From assembly GCF_009938225.1 (NCBI RefSeq), contig NZ_AP019658.1, positions 310,001 through 374,000 of the forward strand: a stretch of 64,000 nucleotides of DNA. The letters are read 5' to 3'. The stretch is from Vibrio ponticus. GTDB taxonomy: Bacteria; Pseudomonadota; Gammaproteobacteria; Enterobacterales; Vibrionaceae. Below, in pieces: positions 16,982 to 26,213 of this stretch. A program made the position numbers and the translations under genes. The notes beneath the pieces were generated by a model. It saw only the letters and a list, made by a program, of their open reading frames with translations. It was not told the origin of the DNA and did no database searches. Position 1 is the first letter of the stretch; the number at the start of each line of letters is the position of its first letter.

Positions 16982-17545
16982 ATGAGCAATGGAACTCGTC
17001 GTTTAGCCATTGAGCCTTTAACCAAACAAGCATTTGCAGAGTTTGGTGATGTGATTGAAGTTGAGAACAGCGATTATTTTATGATTAATAATGGCTCGAC
17101 ACGTCGTTACCACAAACTCGCCGAAACAGATGTGCAGCAGGAAAATGGTCAGGCGATCATCAGTATTTTCCAAGCGACGCCGCTTAACTACCCATTGACG
17201 ATTCGAATGTTAGAACGACATCCGTTGGGTTCTCAAGCGTTTGTTCCGTTGCTCGGTCAACCCTATCTTATTGTTGTTGCGCCTAAAGGTGATAACCCAA
17301 GCCTTGAATCATGCCGCGCTTTTTTAAGTAATGGTCAGCAAGGTGTTAATTATCACAAAGGGGTTTGGCATCACCCGGTACTTGCTCTTAGTCAAGAGGA
17401 TCAATTTCTCGTCGTTGATCGCGGTGGTGATGGTAATAACTGTGATGAAGTCTATTTCGAACAAGATTTAGTCTGTTTGTATTTAGAAGATATACCGGGC
17501 AACGAGATTGAACATAGTGAGCAGCGTACGGAGTCAGCGCTGTAG
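16982..17545 (+). CDS. allA: Ureidoglycolate lyase
   Basis: The 187-residue cupin-like enzyme cleaves ureidoglycolate to glyoxylate and urea. Recognised segments are RLAIEPLTKQAFAEFGDVIE, SIFQATPLNYPLTIRMLERH, PLGSQAFVPLLGQPYLIVVA and the metal-loop NYHKGVWHHPVLAL. Length is slightly above the roughly 160-170 residue family norm owing to a C-terminal tail. It begins 14 bases after alc with GAGGAGAAA as ribosome site. Its glyoxylate product feeds Gcl and malate synthase encoded on the left of the island. Confidence 0.94.
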   Translation: MSNGTRRLAIEPLTKQAFAEFGDVIEVENSDYFMINNGSTRRYHKLAETDVQQENGQAIISIFQATPLNYPLTIRMLERHPLGSQAFVPLLGQPYLIVVAPKGDNPSLESCRAFLSNGQQGVNYHKGVWHHPVLALSQEDQFLVVDRGGDGNNCDEVYFEQDLVCLYLEDIPGNEIEHSEQRTESAL

Positions 17546-17604
17546 AACCGAAGCGAAGGGTTAGTTGAGTAATCATCGTTTTTGGTGTGAATAAGGAGTT
17601 TATT

Positions 17605-18903
17605 ATGGATCCACATATCACGGAGTGGTTGAATCTAGCGATTCGCTGGGTTCACATGATAGTTGGTATTGCCTGGATAGGTGCTTCGTTTTACTTTGTT
17701 TGGCTAGAGAACAACTTAAATCGAGTTAATCCTAAAACAGGTCTTTCAGGTGACCTTTGGGCAATTCATGGTGGTGGTATTTACCACTTAGAGAAATACA
17801 AACTTGCACCACCTGAAATGCCAGAGCATCTACATTGGTTTAAATGGGAAGCTTACTTTACTTGGATTACCGGTGTACTGCTGCTTGCAGTGGTTTATTA
17901 TCTCAATGCGGAGATCTATTTGATCGCCCCAGGTTCTGGTCTTGCGGCTGAAACCGCCATCGCCATCGGCGTTGGTGCTTTGATTGCTGGTTGGTTTATT
18001 TACGATTTACTGTGCGACTCACCGCTGGGCAAGACGCCAGTATTGCTAGGCTTAGTACTGTTTGTGTTGTTGGTTGCGTCAACTTATGGTCTATCTCAGG
18101 TATTCAGTGGTCGTGGTGCTTATATTCACATTGGTGCGATCATCGGTACGATTATGGTCGGTAACGTATTTCGCGTGATTATGCCGGCACAACGCAATCT
18201 CGTCAGTGCCATTGAAGAAGGACGCGAACCTGATCCGAGCTTACCGGCGAAAGGTTTGCTGCGTTCACGCCATAATAATTATCTGACGTTGCCAGTGCTG
18301 TTTATTATGATCAGTAACCACTTCCCAAGCACATATGGTTCTGAATACAACTGGGCGATTCTTGCGGGTCTAGCGATTTTCAGTATTTTGGTTCGCCACT
18401 ACTTCAATACCCGTCATGGTAGCCAGAAATACGCGTGGACGGTTCCGGTCGCTGCATTAGGTATGGTGACACTGGCGTTTGTTACCTCGCCTTATGCGAA
18501 CAAGCCTAGTCAGCCTGTGGCTAAAGTGGAGAGCGTTTCATCTCAATCGGTTGAAGCATCGTCATCAACGTCGAATACCGTGGAGAAGGGCGTTGAGAAT
18601 GATGTTTCTGCTCAGTCAGTGGCTCTGCCTTATAATACTGGTGATGTTGATTTCTCAGCGATTAAACAGGTGATTCAAGAACGTTGTGCAAGCTGTCACT
18701 CCGCCACACCAACTCACCCAGCCTTTGCCGCGGCACCAGCTGGCGTAGAGTTAGACACGCCACAACAGATCAAAGCCAATAGTCCTCGTATTGCCCAAAC
18801 TGTGACCACCAAATATATGCCTTTGGGTAACCTCACACAGATGACCGATGATGAGCGAACATTAATTGGTGACTGGGTCGAGCAAGGCGCAGCGATTCAG
18901 TAA
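17605..18903 (+). CDS. puuD: Urate hydroxylase PuuD (membrane urate oxidase with cytochrome c domain)
   Basis: The 432-residue protein oxidises urate to 5-hydroxyisourate at the membrane. About eight hydrophobic spans come first, opening IRWVHMIVGIAWIGASFYFVW, with conserved His and Trp residues. A Ser/Thr-rich linker near residues 305-335 follows, then a C-terminal cytochrome c domain with the heme motif CASCH (Cys361, Cys364, His365) and a later Met-containing KYMPLGN. PuuD enzymes pass electrons to the respiratory chain and avoid making hydrogen peroxide, unlike soluble uricase. AAGGAG sits before the ATG at 17605; a GTG at 17587 would overlap it. It closes the puuE operon. Confidence 0.95.
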   Translation: MDPHITEWLNLAIRWVHMIVGIAWIGASFYFVWLENNLNRVNPKTGLSGDLWAIHGGGIYHLEKYKLAPPEMPEHLHWFKWEAYFTWITGVLLLAVVYYLNAEIYLIAPGSGLAAETAIAIGVGALIAGWFIYDLLCDSPLGKTPVLLGLVLFVLLVASTYGLSQVFSGRGAYIHIGAIIGTIMVGNVFRVIMPAQRNLVSAIEEGREPDPSLPAKGLLRSRHNNYLTLPVLFIMISNHFPSTYGSEYNWAILAGLAIFSILVRHYFNTRHGSQKYAWTVPVAALGMVTLAFVTSPYANKPSQPVAKVESVSSQSVEASSSTSNTVEKGVENDVSAQSVALPYNTGDVDFSAIKQVIQERCASCHSATPTHPAFAAAPAGVELDTPQQIKANSPRIAQTVTTKYMPLGNLTQMTDDERTLIGDWVEQGAAIQ

Positions 18904-18998
18904 CACCCCGAATGAGCGCCAGTCCGATTTATTGTCGTCCGGTCGGATTGGTTGCTCTACTTCTATGACTGCTACTGCAAGGTAGCGATTTCCCCTTT

Positions 18999-19023
18999 CC
19001 CCGGTTGGTTTCCGGGGTTTTTT
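18999..19023 (+). terminator. Terminator after puuD
   Basis: CCCCGG and CCGGGG flank a 7-base loop, followed by six T residues. It ends the puuE-puuD operon before the chemoreceptor gene. Confidence 0.88.
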
Positions 19024-19117
19024 ATACCTAGACCCAAGTCATTGCGAGAGTTTGTGGTGCCAATCTTCTTTTGGCTCCGTGCTCTGCGCACTATTGGGCG
19101 AAACAAAGGAGTGTACG

Positions 19118-21040
19118 ATGATGCGTTTTAAATTAAGTATCCGACACAAAACCATCTTAGCTACCGTAATGGCGGTAGTGCTTGTGATTGCGGTTCTGGT
19201 TGGCTTAACCATTAACCAGGGGCAGAAAATCATTCTGGAAAAAACCTATCAACAACAAATTCCTTCGGCGTTGGGGGAAGTGGCAAGCCAAATTCAGCTC
19301 GAGTTGCAAACACCTTTAGTCGTTGCTGAGACTATGTCTCAACTTGAAACGATCATCGAGTTTACCGGGGAAGAAGAACAAGCACTTATTGCACAACTCG
19401 CCGCGATCAAACAGCAGTTTAATGCTATCAGCGCATTTTATGTCACGAACGTCAATAACAGCTACTACGCTGCGAACGGGAAATTGAAACAGATTTCTGC
19501 CCATTCCAATGATGATCAATGGTTCTATCAGTTTTTAGCGAGTAATAAACAGGTTGAGCTCTCGATAGATACAGACAGTTCGACGGGCGCTGTAACGGTA
19601 TTTGTTAATCAAGCCGTCGTCGTTGATGGGAAACGTATTGGCGTAACTGGTGTTGGGTTGTCGTTAGCCAATTTAGCCAGTACAGTCTCCAACTTTTCAT
19701 TGGGAGCGTTAAGCCAGTTGATGTTGGTCGATCAAAATGGTGTGATTAAAGTTCACCCTAATACGGCTATGGTTGGTCAATCCATCACACAACTCGGTTT
19801 AGCCGATTTTCGCCGCCAAATGGACCAATTAAATGCTTCTCAAGCTTTTGTGGAACAGCAGGAGTTAAAGGGCAGTAGCACGATTGTGGGCTTAATGGCG
19901 TTACCACAGACAGAGTGGGTGTTGGTTTCTTTGCAGCCGACCCACGAAGTGCTAAGTGAGATCAATCAGTTTATTAACACAATGATTTGGATCGGTGCGA
20001 TAGTGGCGATTATTTTCACTTGTGTTAGTGCTTATATGGCACATGTGCTGCTCAAGCCTTTGGCGACGACAGCTCAGTTATTGTTGCAAATCGGTAGTGG
20101 TGGTGGCGATCTCACCCAACGCTTAGATGAAAGCCGTAACGATGAAGTAGGCGATATTGCGCGAGGCTACAATCAGTTTGTCACCTATATGGCTGCTTTA
20201 TTCGAGCAGATAGAACAATCTCGCCGCGAGCTGGTTGCGACTATCAATCAAATTGATCAACAAGCAACAGAGATGAAGCTGCATATCCAGGAGCAGACAC
20301 AGAACATTGAGCAGGTGGCGACGGCAATACATGAAATGAATGTCAGCTCAGATGAAATCGCCGCTAACGCAACTCATACTTCACAGCATGTTCAAAGCTC
20401 GGCGCAAGAAGTGAAAAGTGGTTTGCAATCGGTCAGCGAGACATCACAACGCACTGAAATGATGAATCAGCAGCTTTTACAGAGTAACCAAAGCATTGAA
20501 GTCTTATCGAAAGACATTGACGCGATTGATACTGTGTTGGATGTGATCAGCGGCGTATCCGAGCAGACCAACTTACTGGCATTGAATGCGGCGATAGAAG
20601 CGGCGCGAGCTGGCGAGCAAGGGCGAGGCTTTGCTGTTGTGGCAGATGAAGTGCGAACGTTAGCGTCACGCACCCACGATTCCGCTAGTGAGATCCGCAC
20701 TATCATTGAAAATTTACAAAGCTTAAGCCAAAAAGTGGTCGGTGAAGTGGAGCAGAGCCATAAGATTGGTGCAGATTGTATGAGTGCCGCTAAAGTCTCT
20801 GAGCATCATTTGGTATCGATCAACACGATTGTTGAGGACATCAATCAATTAAGTGCGCAGACAGCTACCGCAACCGGACAACAGTCGCAGGTAATCAATG
20901 AGATAGCCCCAAGCATTGCCAATATTGCAGATATCGCGCGCGACAATACCACTCGTGTTTCTCAAACATCGACACACTGTGACCAATTAAAACGCAATGC
21001 CAATTGTCTCAGTGAACTGGTAGCGAAGTTCCGTTTCTAG
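19118..21040 (+). CDS. Methyl-accepting chemotaxis protein with dCache ligand domain
   Basis: The 640-residue chemoreceptor has an N-terminal transmembrane helix (residues about 10-30). A periplasmic double-Cache domain of about 260 residues follows, with [17 protein letters not shown] and [22 protein letters not shown] second membrane helix, a HAMP linker and the signalling tip [32 protein letters not shown] complete the protein. The ATG at 19118 has AAGGAG six bases upstream. It lies directly after the urate hydroxylase operon, within the purine island. The likely ligand is therefore a purine or a breakdown product, as with known purine-binding dCache receptors. That is inference from position; no ligand residues were checked. 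Confidence 0.9.
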   Translation: MMRFKLSIRHKTILATVMAVVLVIAVLVGLTINQGQKIILEKTYQQQIPSALGEVASQIQLELQTPLVVAETMSQLETIIEFTGEEEQALIAQLAAIKQQFNAISAFYVTNVNNSYYAANGKLKQISAHSNDDQWFYQFLASNKQVELSIDTDSSTGAVTVFVNQAVVVDGKRIGVTGVGLSLANLASTVSNFSLGALSQLMLVDQNGVIKVHPNTAMVGQSITQLGLADFRRQMDQLNASQAFVEQQELKGSSTIVGLMALPQTEWVLVSLQPTHEVLSEINQFINTMIWIGAIVAIIFTCVSAYMAHVLLKPLATTAQLLLQIGSGGGDLTQRLDESRNDEVGDIARGYNQFVTYMAALFEQIEQSRRELVATINQIDQQATEMKLHIQEQTQNIEQVATAIHEMNVSSDEIAANATHTSQHVQSSAQEVKSGLQSVSETSQRTEMMNQQLLQSNQSIEVLSKDIDAIDTVLDVISGVSEQTNLLALNAAIEAARAGEQGRGFAVVADEVRTLASRTHDSASEIRTIIENLQSLSQKVVGEVEQSHKIGADCMSAAKVSEHHLVSINTIVEDINQLSAQTATATGQQSQVINEIAPSIANIADIARDNTTRVSQTSTHCDQLKRNANCLSELVAKFRF

Positions 21041-21553
21041 CTAGACTTCTTTCCAAGTGTGGTTTGCTCACCACTGCAAACCACAAATCTCGCTACTTCA
21101 AATCCTTCCTCACGTCGTAATCCACTGATTGTCTTCCCTTGCTCAAGGGAATCGAGCTCTCGCCCATGCGGAATGACAAAACTTCGTGTATTGACCAAGC
21201 TCATAGGTAACACTTCTAACTGTTTGTATTAGTGATCAATATTCATGTGTTGGTTTTCGTATTAATCGATACACTAGGTAAAAATTCAGGAAGAATTTTT
21301 AGGTTTGCGGCGTAGGGAACGCCTCAAACCGACCGAACAACATCAAATTTGCTAAAGCGCCTTTCTGATTACTCTTTGGCGCAGCAAAGAGTCATTGGCC
21401 CGCTGGCGCGAAGTAAAAGGGAAGTAGCAAGCAATTAAGCGGGACAGACCAATAAGGTAAGTATCAGAGGAATAAACAGTTAATCGAGAACAAAAAAAAA
21501 CGCTCCCAATGAAGGAGAGCGTTTGGCCTAGGGAAGGAAAAGGTTGGTTCGCC
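21041..21553. other. 513-base non-coding spacer with inverted repeats
   Basis: No convincing gene is present. The stretch holds a perfect inverted repeat ACTCTTTG/CAAAGAGT with a 6-base loop at 21371-21392. A G+C-rich patch with CGCTGGCGCG follows at about 21400. The guaD terminator lies at its right end. The overlapping minus-strand frame looks like a shadow, not a protein. Confidence 0.4.
21499..21523 (-). terminator. Terminator of the xdh-guaD operon
   Basis: AACGCTC and GAGCGTT form the stem. On the minus strand it runs straight into nine T residues, a textbook intrinsic terminator 31 bases past the guaD stop. Confidence 0.9.
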
Positions 21554-22891
21554 TTAACTGGCGAACTTTTTAGACTCAACTTGACCTTTGGCGCAGTAAG
21601 CTTTCTCGCCGTAGATGAAGGTTTCACAGACCGTTCGGTCATCGCCAAGGCTCATTAGTACAAACAGCTTCTCTTCTAGAGTGGTGGCTTGCTTGATTCT
21701 AAAGCGCATCAATTGAGTGGCATGCAGGTCTAGGACGACAAAATCGGCCTCTTTACCTACTTCTAGGTTACCAATCTTATCTTCTAGGTGCAGAGAGCGT
21801 GCGCCACCTAAGGTTGCCAGGAAGAGTGATTTAAGTGGATGCAGCTTCTGTTTTTGCAGTTGCATGATCTTATACGCTTCACTCATGGTTTGTAGAATCG
21901 AGAAGCTCGTGCCGGCACCCACATCTGTGCCCATACCAACGCGCACTCCGTGCTCTTCAAGTTTGGGCAGTTTGAATAGCCCTGAGCCTAAAAATAAGTT
22001 GGAGGTTGGACAAAAGGCGATGGCAGATTCGCTTTGTGCTAAGCGCTGACATTCACACTCAGAAAGGTGAATACCGTGTGCGAATACCGAGCGTTTATGA
22101 AGCAGTCCATAATGGTCATAGACGTCTAAATAAGAGTCGCGCTCTGGGAACAGATCCAATACCCATTCAATTTCTTTCTGGTTTTCCGAGAGATGGGTAT
22201 GCATGTAGACATCAGGGTACTCTTCCAGCAGTTTGCCGACTGTCGCAAGTTGTTCTGGCGTACTGGTTGGCGCAAAGCGTGGTGTCACGGCGTAGAGCAA
22301 ACGTCCTTTGTTATGCCATTTCTCAATCAGTTGTTTTGAGGCTTGGTAGCCAGATTCGGGGGTGTCTGTCAGGTAGTCCGGCGCGTTGCGATCCATGAGT
22401 ACCTTACCAGCAATCATGCGTAATTTACGCTTTTCAGCCTCTTCAAAAAAGACATCAATCGATTCTTTATGCACGGTACCGAACACCAGCGCGGTAGTGG
22501 TGCCATTACTTGCTAACTCATCCAAGAACAGGTTCGCGACTTTGTGCGCATACACCGGATTTTTGAAACGGCGTTCTTCTGGGAAGGTATAGTTCTCTAG
22601 CCAGTCGAGCAGTTGCTCTCCGTAAGAGGCGATCATCCCTGTTTGTGGGTAGTGAATGTGAGTATCAATAAAGCCGGAGGTGATGAGCTTGTCTTCATAC
22701 TCAGTAATATCAAGTGGTTGAGGCTGTCTTGTTAGAACGTGCTCGGTCTCACCAATATCGACGATGTGTCCATTTTCAACCACGATCATACCGTCATCGA
22801 AAAATTGATAAGAGTTTTCCAGTCCGACATCTTTCGGATCAGCGATGCTGTGCAAAATGGCTGCACGATAAGCTTTACGTTGCATTGTCAT
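21554..22891 (-). CDS. guaD: Guanine deaminase
   Basis: The 445-residue amidohydrolase deaminates guanine to xanthine. Zinc and active-site motifs are DTHIHYPQTGM, HTHLSENQKEIEWV, VFAHGIHLS and GMGTDVGAGTSFSILQTM. These are in the order and spacing of bacterial GuaD. ATG 22891 is chosen because AGGAAGTAATA precedes it; a TTG at 22909 is also in frame. It is the last gene of the xdhA-xdhB-xdhC-guaD operon and feeds xanthine directly to the dehydrogenase. Confidence 0.96.
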   Translation of the reverse strand: MTMQRKAYRAAILHSIADPKDVGLENSYQFFDDGMIVVENGHIVDIGETEHVLTRQPQPLDITEYEDKLITSGFIDTHIHYPQTGMIASYGEQLLDWLENYTFPEERRFKNPVYAHKVANLFLDELASNGTTTALVFGTVHKESIDVFFEEAEKRKLRMIAGKVLMDRNAPDYLTDTPESGYQASKQLIEKWHNKGRLLYAVTPRFAPTSTPEQLATVGKLLEEYPDVYMHTHLSENQKEIEWVLDLFPERDSYLDVYDHYGLLHKRSVFAHGIHLSECECQRLAQSESAIAFCPTSNLFLGSGLFKLPKLEEHGVRVGMGTDVGAGTSFSILQTMSEAYKIMQLQKQKLHPLKSLFLATLGGARSLHLEDKIGNLEVGKEADFVVLDLHATQLMRFRIKQATTLEEKLFVLMSLGDDRTVCETFIYGEKAYCAKGQVESKKFAS

Positions 22892-22931
22892 TATTACTTC
22901 CTTTATCAATCCAAGCCTACAACTGCTTGGA

Positions 22932-23783
22932 TCAGGCGATTTTCTCTTCCTGTGGTGAATCGCTCAGTGGTACTAAGCTACTGTGTGCTGTTGGACGTTT
23001 TTGTTCAAGTGGAATCCCTTGATAGTGTGCGATAAGTTCACCTGCAACCGAGACGGCAATCTCTGCTGGGTGCTTGCCATCGACCATGCTGATGCCGATA
23101 GGGCAGATCATGGTGTTGATTTGCGCCTCACTGTAGCCACGTTGTGCCAAACGCATATCGAATTTCTTTCGCTTGCTGAGTGAGCCAATCATGCCGAAAT
23201 AGACACTATCATTTCGGTCAATAATCGCTTTTGCTAGCTCAAAATCGAGTTGATGATTATGAGTCATCACTAAGTAGTAACTATTCGCAGGGAGATCTTT
23301 CACTTCCGCTACCGGATCATCTGTCACCAGCTTAGTGATGCCGTGAGGAAGCTCTTCAGGGAAAACGTCCTCACGTTCATCAATCCAAGTGACACGAAAT
23401 GGTAGGGTAGAGACAATATGTAAAAGTGCTTTGGCAACATGACCTGCGCCAAATACAACCAGGTGTTTTTGCGCCGTACCAATCGGTTCAAAACTCAGCG
23501 TTGCCATGCCACCACAACATTGCCCTAAACGAGCCCCAAGGTTAAAGCGTTCTACTTTGAGGGCGCGCTCACCCGTAGATAACATTTCGCGTGCCATTTG
23601 ACTGGCGACATGTTCTAGGTGCCCACCACCAATCGTGGCGATGATGCGGTCTCGGGTGACGAGCATTTTGGTTCCTGCATCGCGAGGCACCGAGCCTCGG
23701 TCTTCTAAAACGGTCACCATGACACACGGTTCACTGTTTGTTTCTAACTGTGCGAGTTCATGAATCCAATTGTCTTTAAACAT
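22932..23783 (-). CDS. xdhC: Xanthine dehydrogenase accessory protein XdhC
   Basis: The 283-residue protein binds molybdenum cofactor and delivers its sulfurated form to the XdhB subunit. Visible marks are VMVTVLEDRGSVPRDAGTKM and TIGGGHLEHVASQMARE, then the C-terminal Rossmann-like VVFGAGHVAKALLHI and MIGSLSKRKKFDMRL. The ATG at 23783 has AAGGAGAGACGT upstream. It follows xdhB after a gap of about 39 bases. Confidence 0.95.
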   Translation of the reverse strand: MFKDNWIHELAQLETNSEPCVMVTVLEDRGSVPRDAGTKMLVTRDRIIATIGGGHLEHVASQMAREMLSTGERALKVERFNLGARLGQCCGGMATLSFEPIGTAQKHLVVFGAGHVAKALLHIVSTLPFRVTWIDEREDVFPEELPHGITKLVTDDPVAEVKDLPANSYYLVMTHNHQLDFELAKAIIDRNDSVYFGMIGSLSKRKKFDMRLAQRGYSEAQINTMICPIGISMVDGKHPAEIAVSVAGELIAHYQGIPLEQKRPTAHSSLVPLSDSPQEEKIA

Positions 23784-23822
23784 ACGTCTCTCCTTGAACA
23801 TTCGAGCTTAAATCACACCTGT

Positions 23823-26213
23823 TTACGCTTGTGTTGCTGATGTTTGCTCTGCTTGCGATTTTGTTTGTGTCACTTGCTGAATCGCCATGAGTACGCGCTC
23901 AGGAGTGGCAGGGGTATCGAGTTTTGCGATTACACCATCAGGGGCAACAGCATGAATCGCGTCTCGAAGTGCGCTCCAAACAGACATTCCGAGCATAAAC
24001 GGCGGTTCACCAACCGCTTTTGAGTTAAACACGGTATCTTCAGGGTTGGCACGGTTTTCGAGTAGATGAGTATGGAACTCGATTGGCATATCGGCGATCG
24101 CTGGGATCTTGTAACTTGCCGGTCCATTGGTCATTAAGCGACCTTGCTCATTCCACACTAACTCTTCAGTGGTTAACCAGCCGACACCTTGCAAGAAACC
24201 ACCTTCGATCTGACCAATATCGATTGCCGGGTTAAGGGAAGCGCCAACATCATGCAAAATATCAGCACGTAGGATCTTGTATTCTCCGGTTAAGGTATCG
24301 ATGATCACTTCCGAACAAGATGCGCCGTAGGCGAAGTAATAAAATGGACGACCGCGCGCTTTTTCATGATCGTAATAGATCTTAGGTGTGCGATAGAAAC
24401 CAGTACTCGAGAGCGACACTTGATTGAAATAGGCCAATTGTACGAATGACTCAAAGGTCATGATTTCATCACGAATGACAATCATGCCATTTTTGAATAC
24501 CACCTCTTCTGGTGAGACCTTAAAGTGATTTGAGGCAAACTCAATCAAACGTTGCTTGATAGTTAGAGCGGCGTTTTGAGCTGCCTTACCATTGAGATCG
24601 GCGCCCGATGAGGCCGCAGTTGGCGATGTGTTCGGTACTTTGTCTGTGTTGGTAGCGGTGATTTGGATTCGTTCAACATCAACTTGGAACTCCTGTGCAA
24701 CAATTTGAGCCACTTTGATATTCAAACCTTGCCCCATTTCCGTACCACCGTGATTCAAGTGAATACTGCCATCGGTGTATATATGAATTAGAGCCCCAGC
24801 TTGATTGAGGAAAGTCGCGGTGAATGAGATACCAAATTTTACTGGGGTAATCGCAATGCCTTTTTTTAGGATCGGGCTTTGCTGATTGAACTCGGCAATG
24901 GCTTTACGACGTGCATGATAGTCACTGCTGTGCTCGAGTTGTTCAGTAATTTCTGGCAGGAAGTTATCTTCAACCGTTTGATAGTAATGAGTGACGTTAC
25001 GTCCTTCATCACCGTAGTAATTTGCTTTGCGCACTTCTAGCGGATCTTTATCTAGGTAACGTGCGATTTCATCCATGATGTGTTCAATGGTCATCATGCC
25101 TTGTGGACCACCAAAGCCACGATATGCGGTATTGGACGCGGTATTGGTTTTACAGCGATGTCCCGTGACCGTTGCATCTCCCAAGTAGTAGGCATTGTCT
25201 GAGTGGAACATGGCGCGGTCGACAATTGAGCTAGACAAATCTGGTGAATAGCCACAGTTACCTGCAACGATGATTTCTGACCCTTGAATTACGCCATTAT
25301 CATCAAAACCAATTTTGTACTGGTTGTAGAACGGATGGCGTTTGCCCGTCATGCTCATATCTTCTGCACGTGGTAAACGCATCTTGGTTGGTCGTTTGGT
25401 TAGATGAGCAATCACCGCCGCCATACACGCGGGTGCTGCTGCCTGAGTCTCTTTGCCACCAAAACCACCACCCATGCGGCGCATATCAATCACCACTTTA
25501 TGCATTGGTACGCCTAGCACTTCTGCAACCAGCTTTTGTACTTCGGTTGGGTTTTGTGTCGAGGTGTAGACAATCATGCCACCATCTTCGGTCGGCATCA
25601 CGCTGCTGACTTGCGTTTCCAGATAAAAGTGTTCCTGACCGCCTATCTCGAGATCACCCTCAATTACATGCTTTGCGTTTGCGATGGCGACCGTTGAGTT
25701 GCCACGTTTTTGTTGGTGACTTTCAGTCACAAAGAGCTTTTTCTCTAGAGCCTCTTTGACATCAAGTACAGGCGGCAGCGCCTCGTATTCAACAATTGCG
25801 GCTTGAGCTGCTTTACGCGCTGTTTCCATATCATTGGCAGCAACGGCTAAGACAGGCTGACCGTAATATTGCACGAGCCCATCAGCGAGTAGGGGATCAC
25901 CGGGTAATATGGCACCGATATCCAATTGACCGGGTACGTCTTCATGGGTAATCGCAATCGCGACGCCGTCGAATTCATAACAAGGTGAAACGTCGAGTTT
26001 GGTGATCTTCGCGTGCGCATGGGTACTTAAGCGCGCATAAACGTGCAGTTGATTTGGAAATTCAAGACGATCATCAATATAAACGGCTTCACCGGTAACT
26101 TGTTTTGGTGCGCTGTCGTGTTTTACGCTCTTACCAACACCAGTTTTAAGATCCTGTTTTACGATGGCGACCATCTCATCATGAGTCATGGTCTGATGGT
26201 GTGCGTTAGACAT
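23823..26213 (-). CDS. xdhB: Xanthine dehydrogenase molybdopterin-binding subunit
   Basis: The 796-residue large subunit carries the Moco active site that oxidises hypoxanthine and xanthine to urate. Features are ASTHAHAKI-like RLSTHAHAKITKLDVS, GQEHFYLETQVSSVMP, RMGGGFGGKETQ, the AYRGFGGPQGMMTIEHIMDEIA molybdopterin region, and GGTEMGQGLNIKVAQIVAQEF, then KAVGEPPFMLG with the catalytic Glu. The start overlaps the xdhA stop by eight bases, indicating translational coupling. Length and motif order are normal. Confidence 0.96.
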   Translation of the reverse strand: MSNAHHQTMTHDEMVAIVKQDLKTGVGKSVKHDSAPKQVTGEAVYIDDRLEFPNQLHVYARLSTHAHAKITKLDVSPCYEFDGVAIAITHEDVPGQLDIGAILPGDPLLADGLVQYYGQPVLAVAANDMETARKAAQAAIVEYEALPPVLDVKEALEKKLFVTESHQQKRGNSTVAIANAKHVIEGDLEIGGQEHFYLETQVSSVMPTEDGGMIVYTSTQNPTEVQKLVAEVLGVPMHKVVIDMRRMGGGFGGKETQAAAPACMAAVIAHLTKRPTKMRLPRAEDMSMTGKRHPFYNQYKIGFDDNGVIQGSEIIVAGNCGYSPDLSSSIVDRAMFHSDNAYYLGDATVTGHRCKTNTASNTAYRGFGGPQGMMTIEHIMDEIARYLDKDPLEVRKANYYGDEGRNVTHYYQTVEDNFLPEITEQLEHSSDYHARRKAIAEFNQQSPILKKGIAITPVKFGISFTATFLNQAGALIHIYTDGSIHLNHGGTEMGQGLNIKVAQIVAQEFQVDVERIQITATNTDKVPNTSPTAASSGADLNGKAAQNAALTIKQRLIEFASNHFKVSPEEVVFKNGMIVIRDEIMTFESFVQLAYFNQVSLSSTGFYRTPKIYYDHEKARGRPFYYFAYGASCSEVIIDTLTGEYKILRADILHDVGASLNPAIDIGQIEGGFLQGVGWLTTEELVWNEQGRLMTNGPASYKIPAIADMPIEFHTHLLENRANPEDTVFNSKAVGEPPFMLGMSVWSALRDAIHAVAPDGVIAKLDTPATPERVLMAIQQVTQTKSQAEQTSATQA

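Noticed and set aside
21352..21648. 98-codon minus-strand frame overlapping the guaD terminator and 3' end
   Set aside because: It runs through a strong intrinsic terminator and into guaD in another frame, and shows no protein features.
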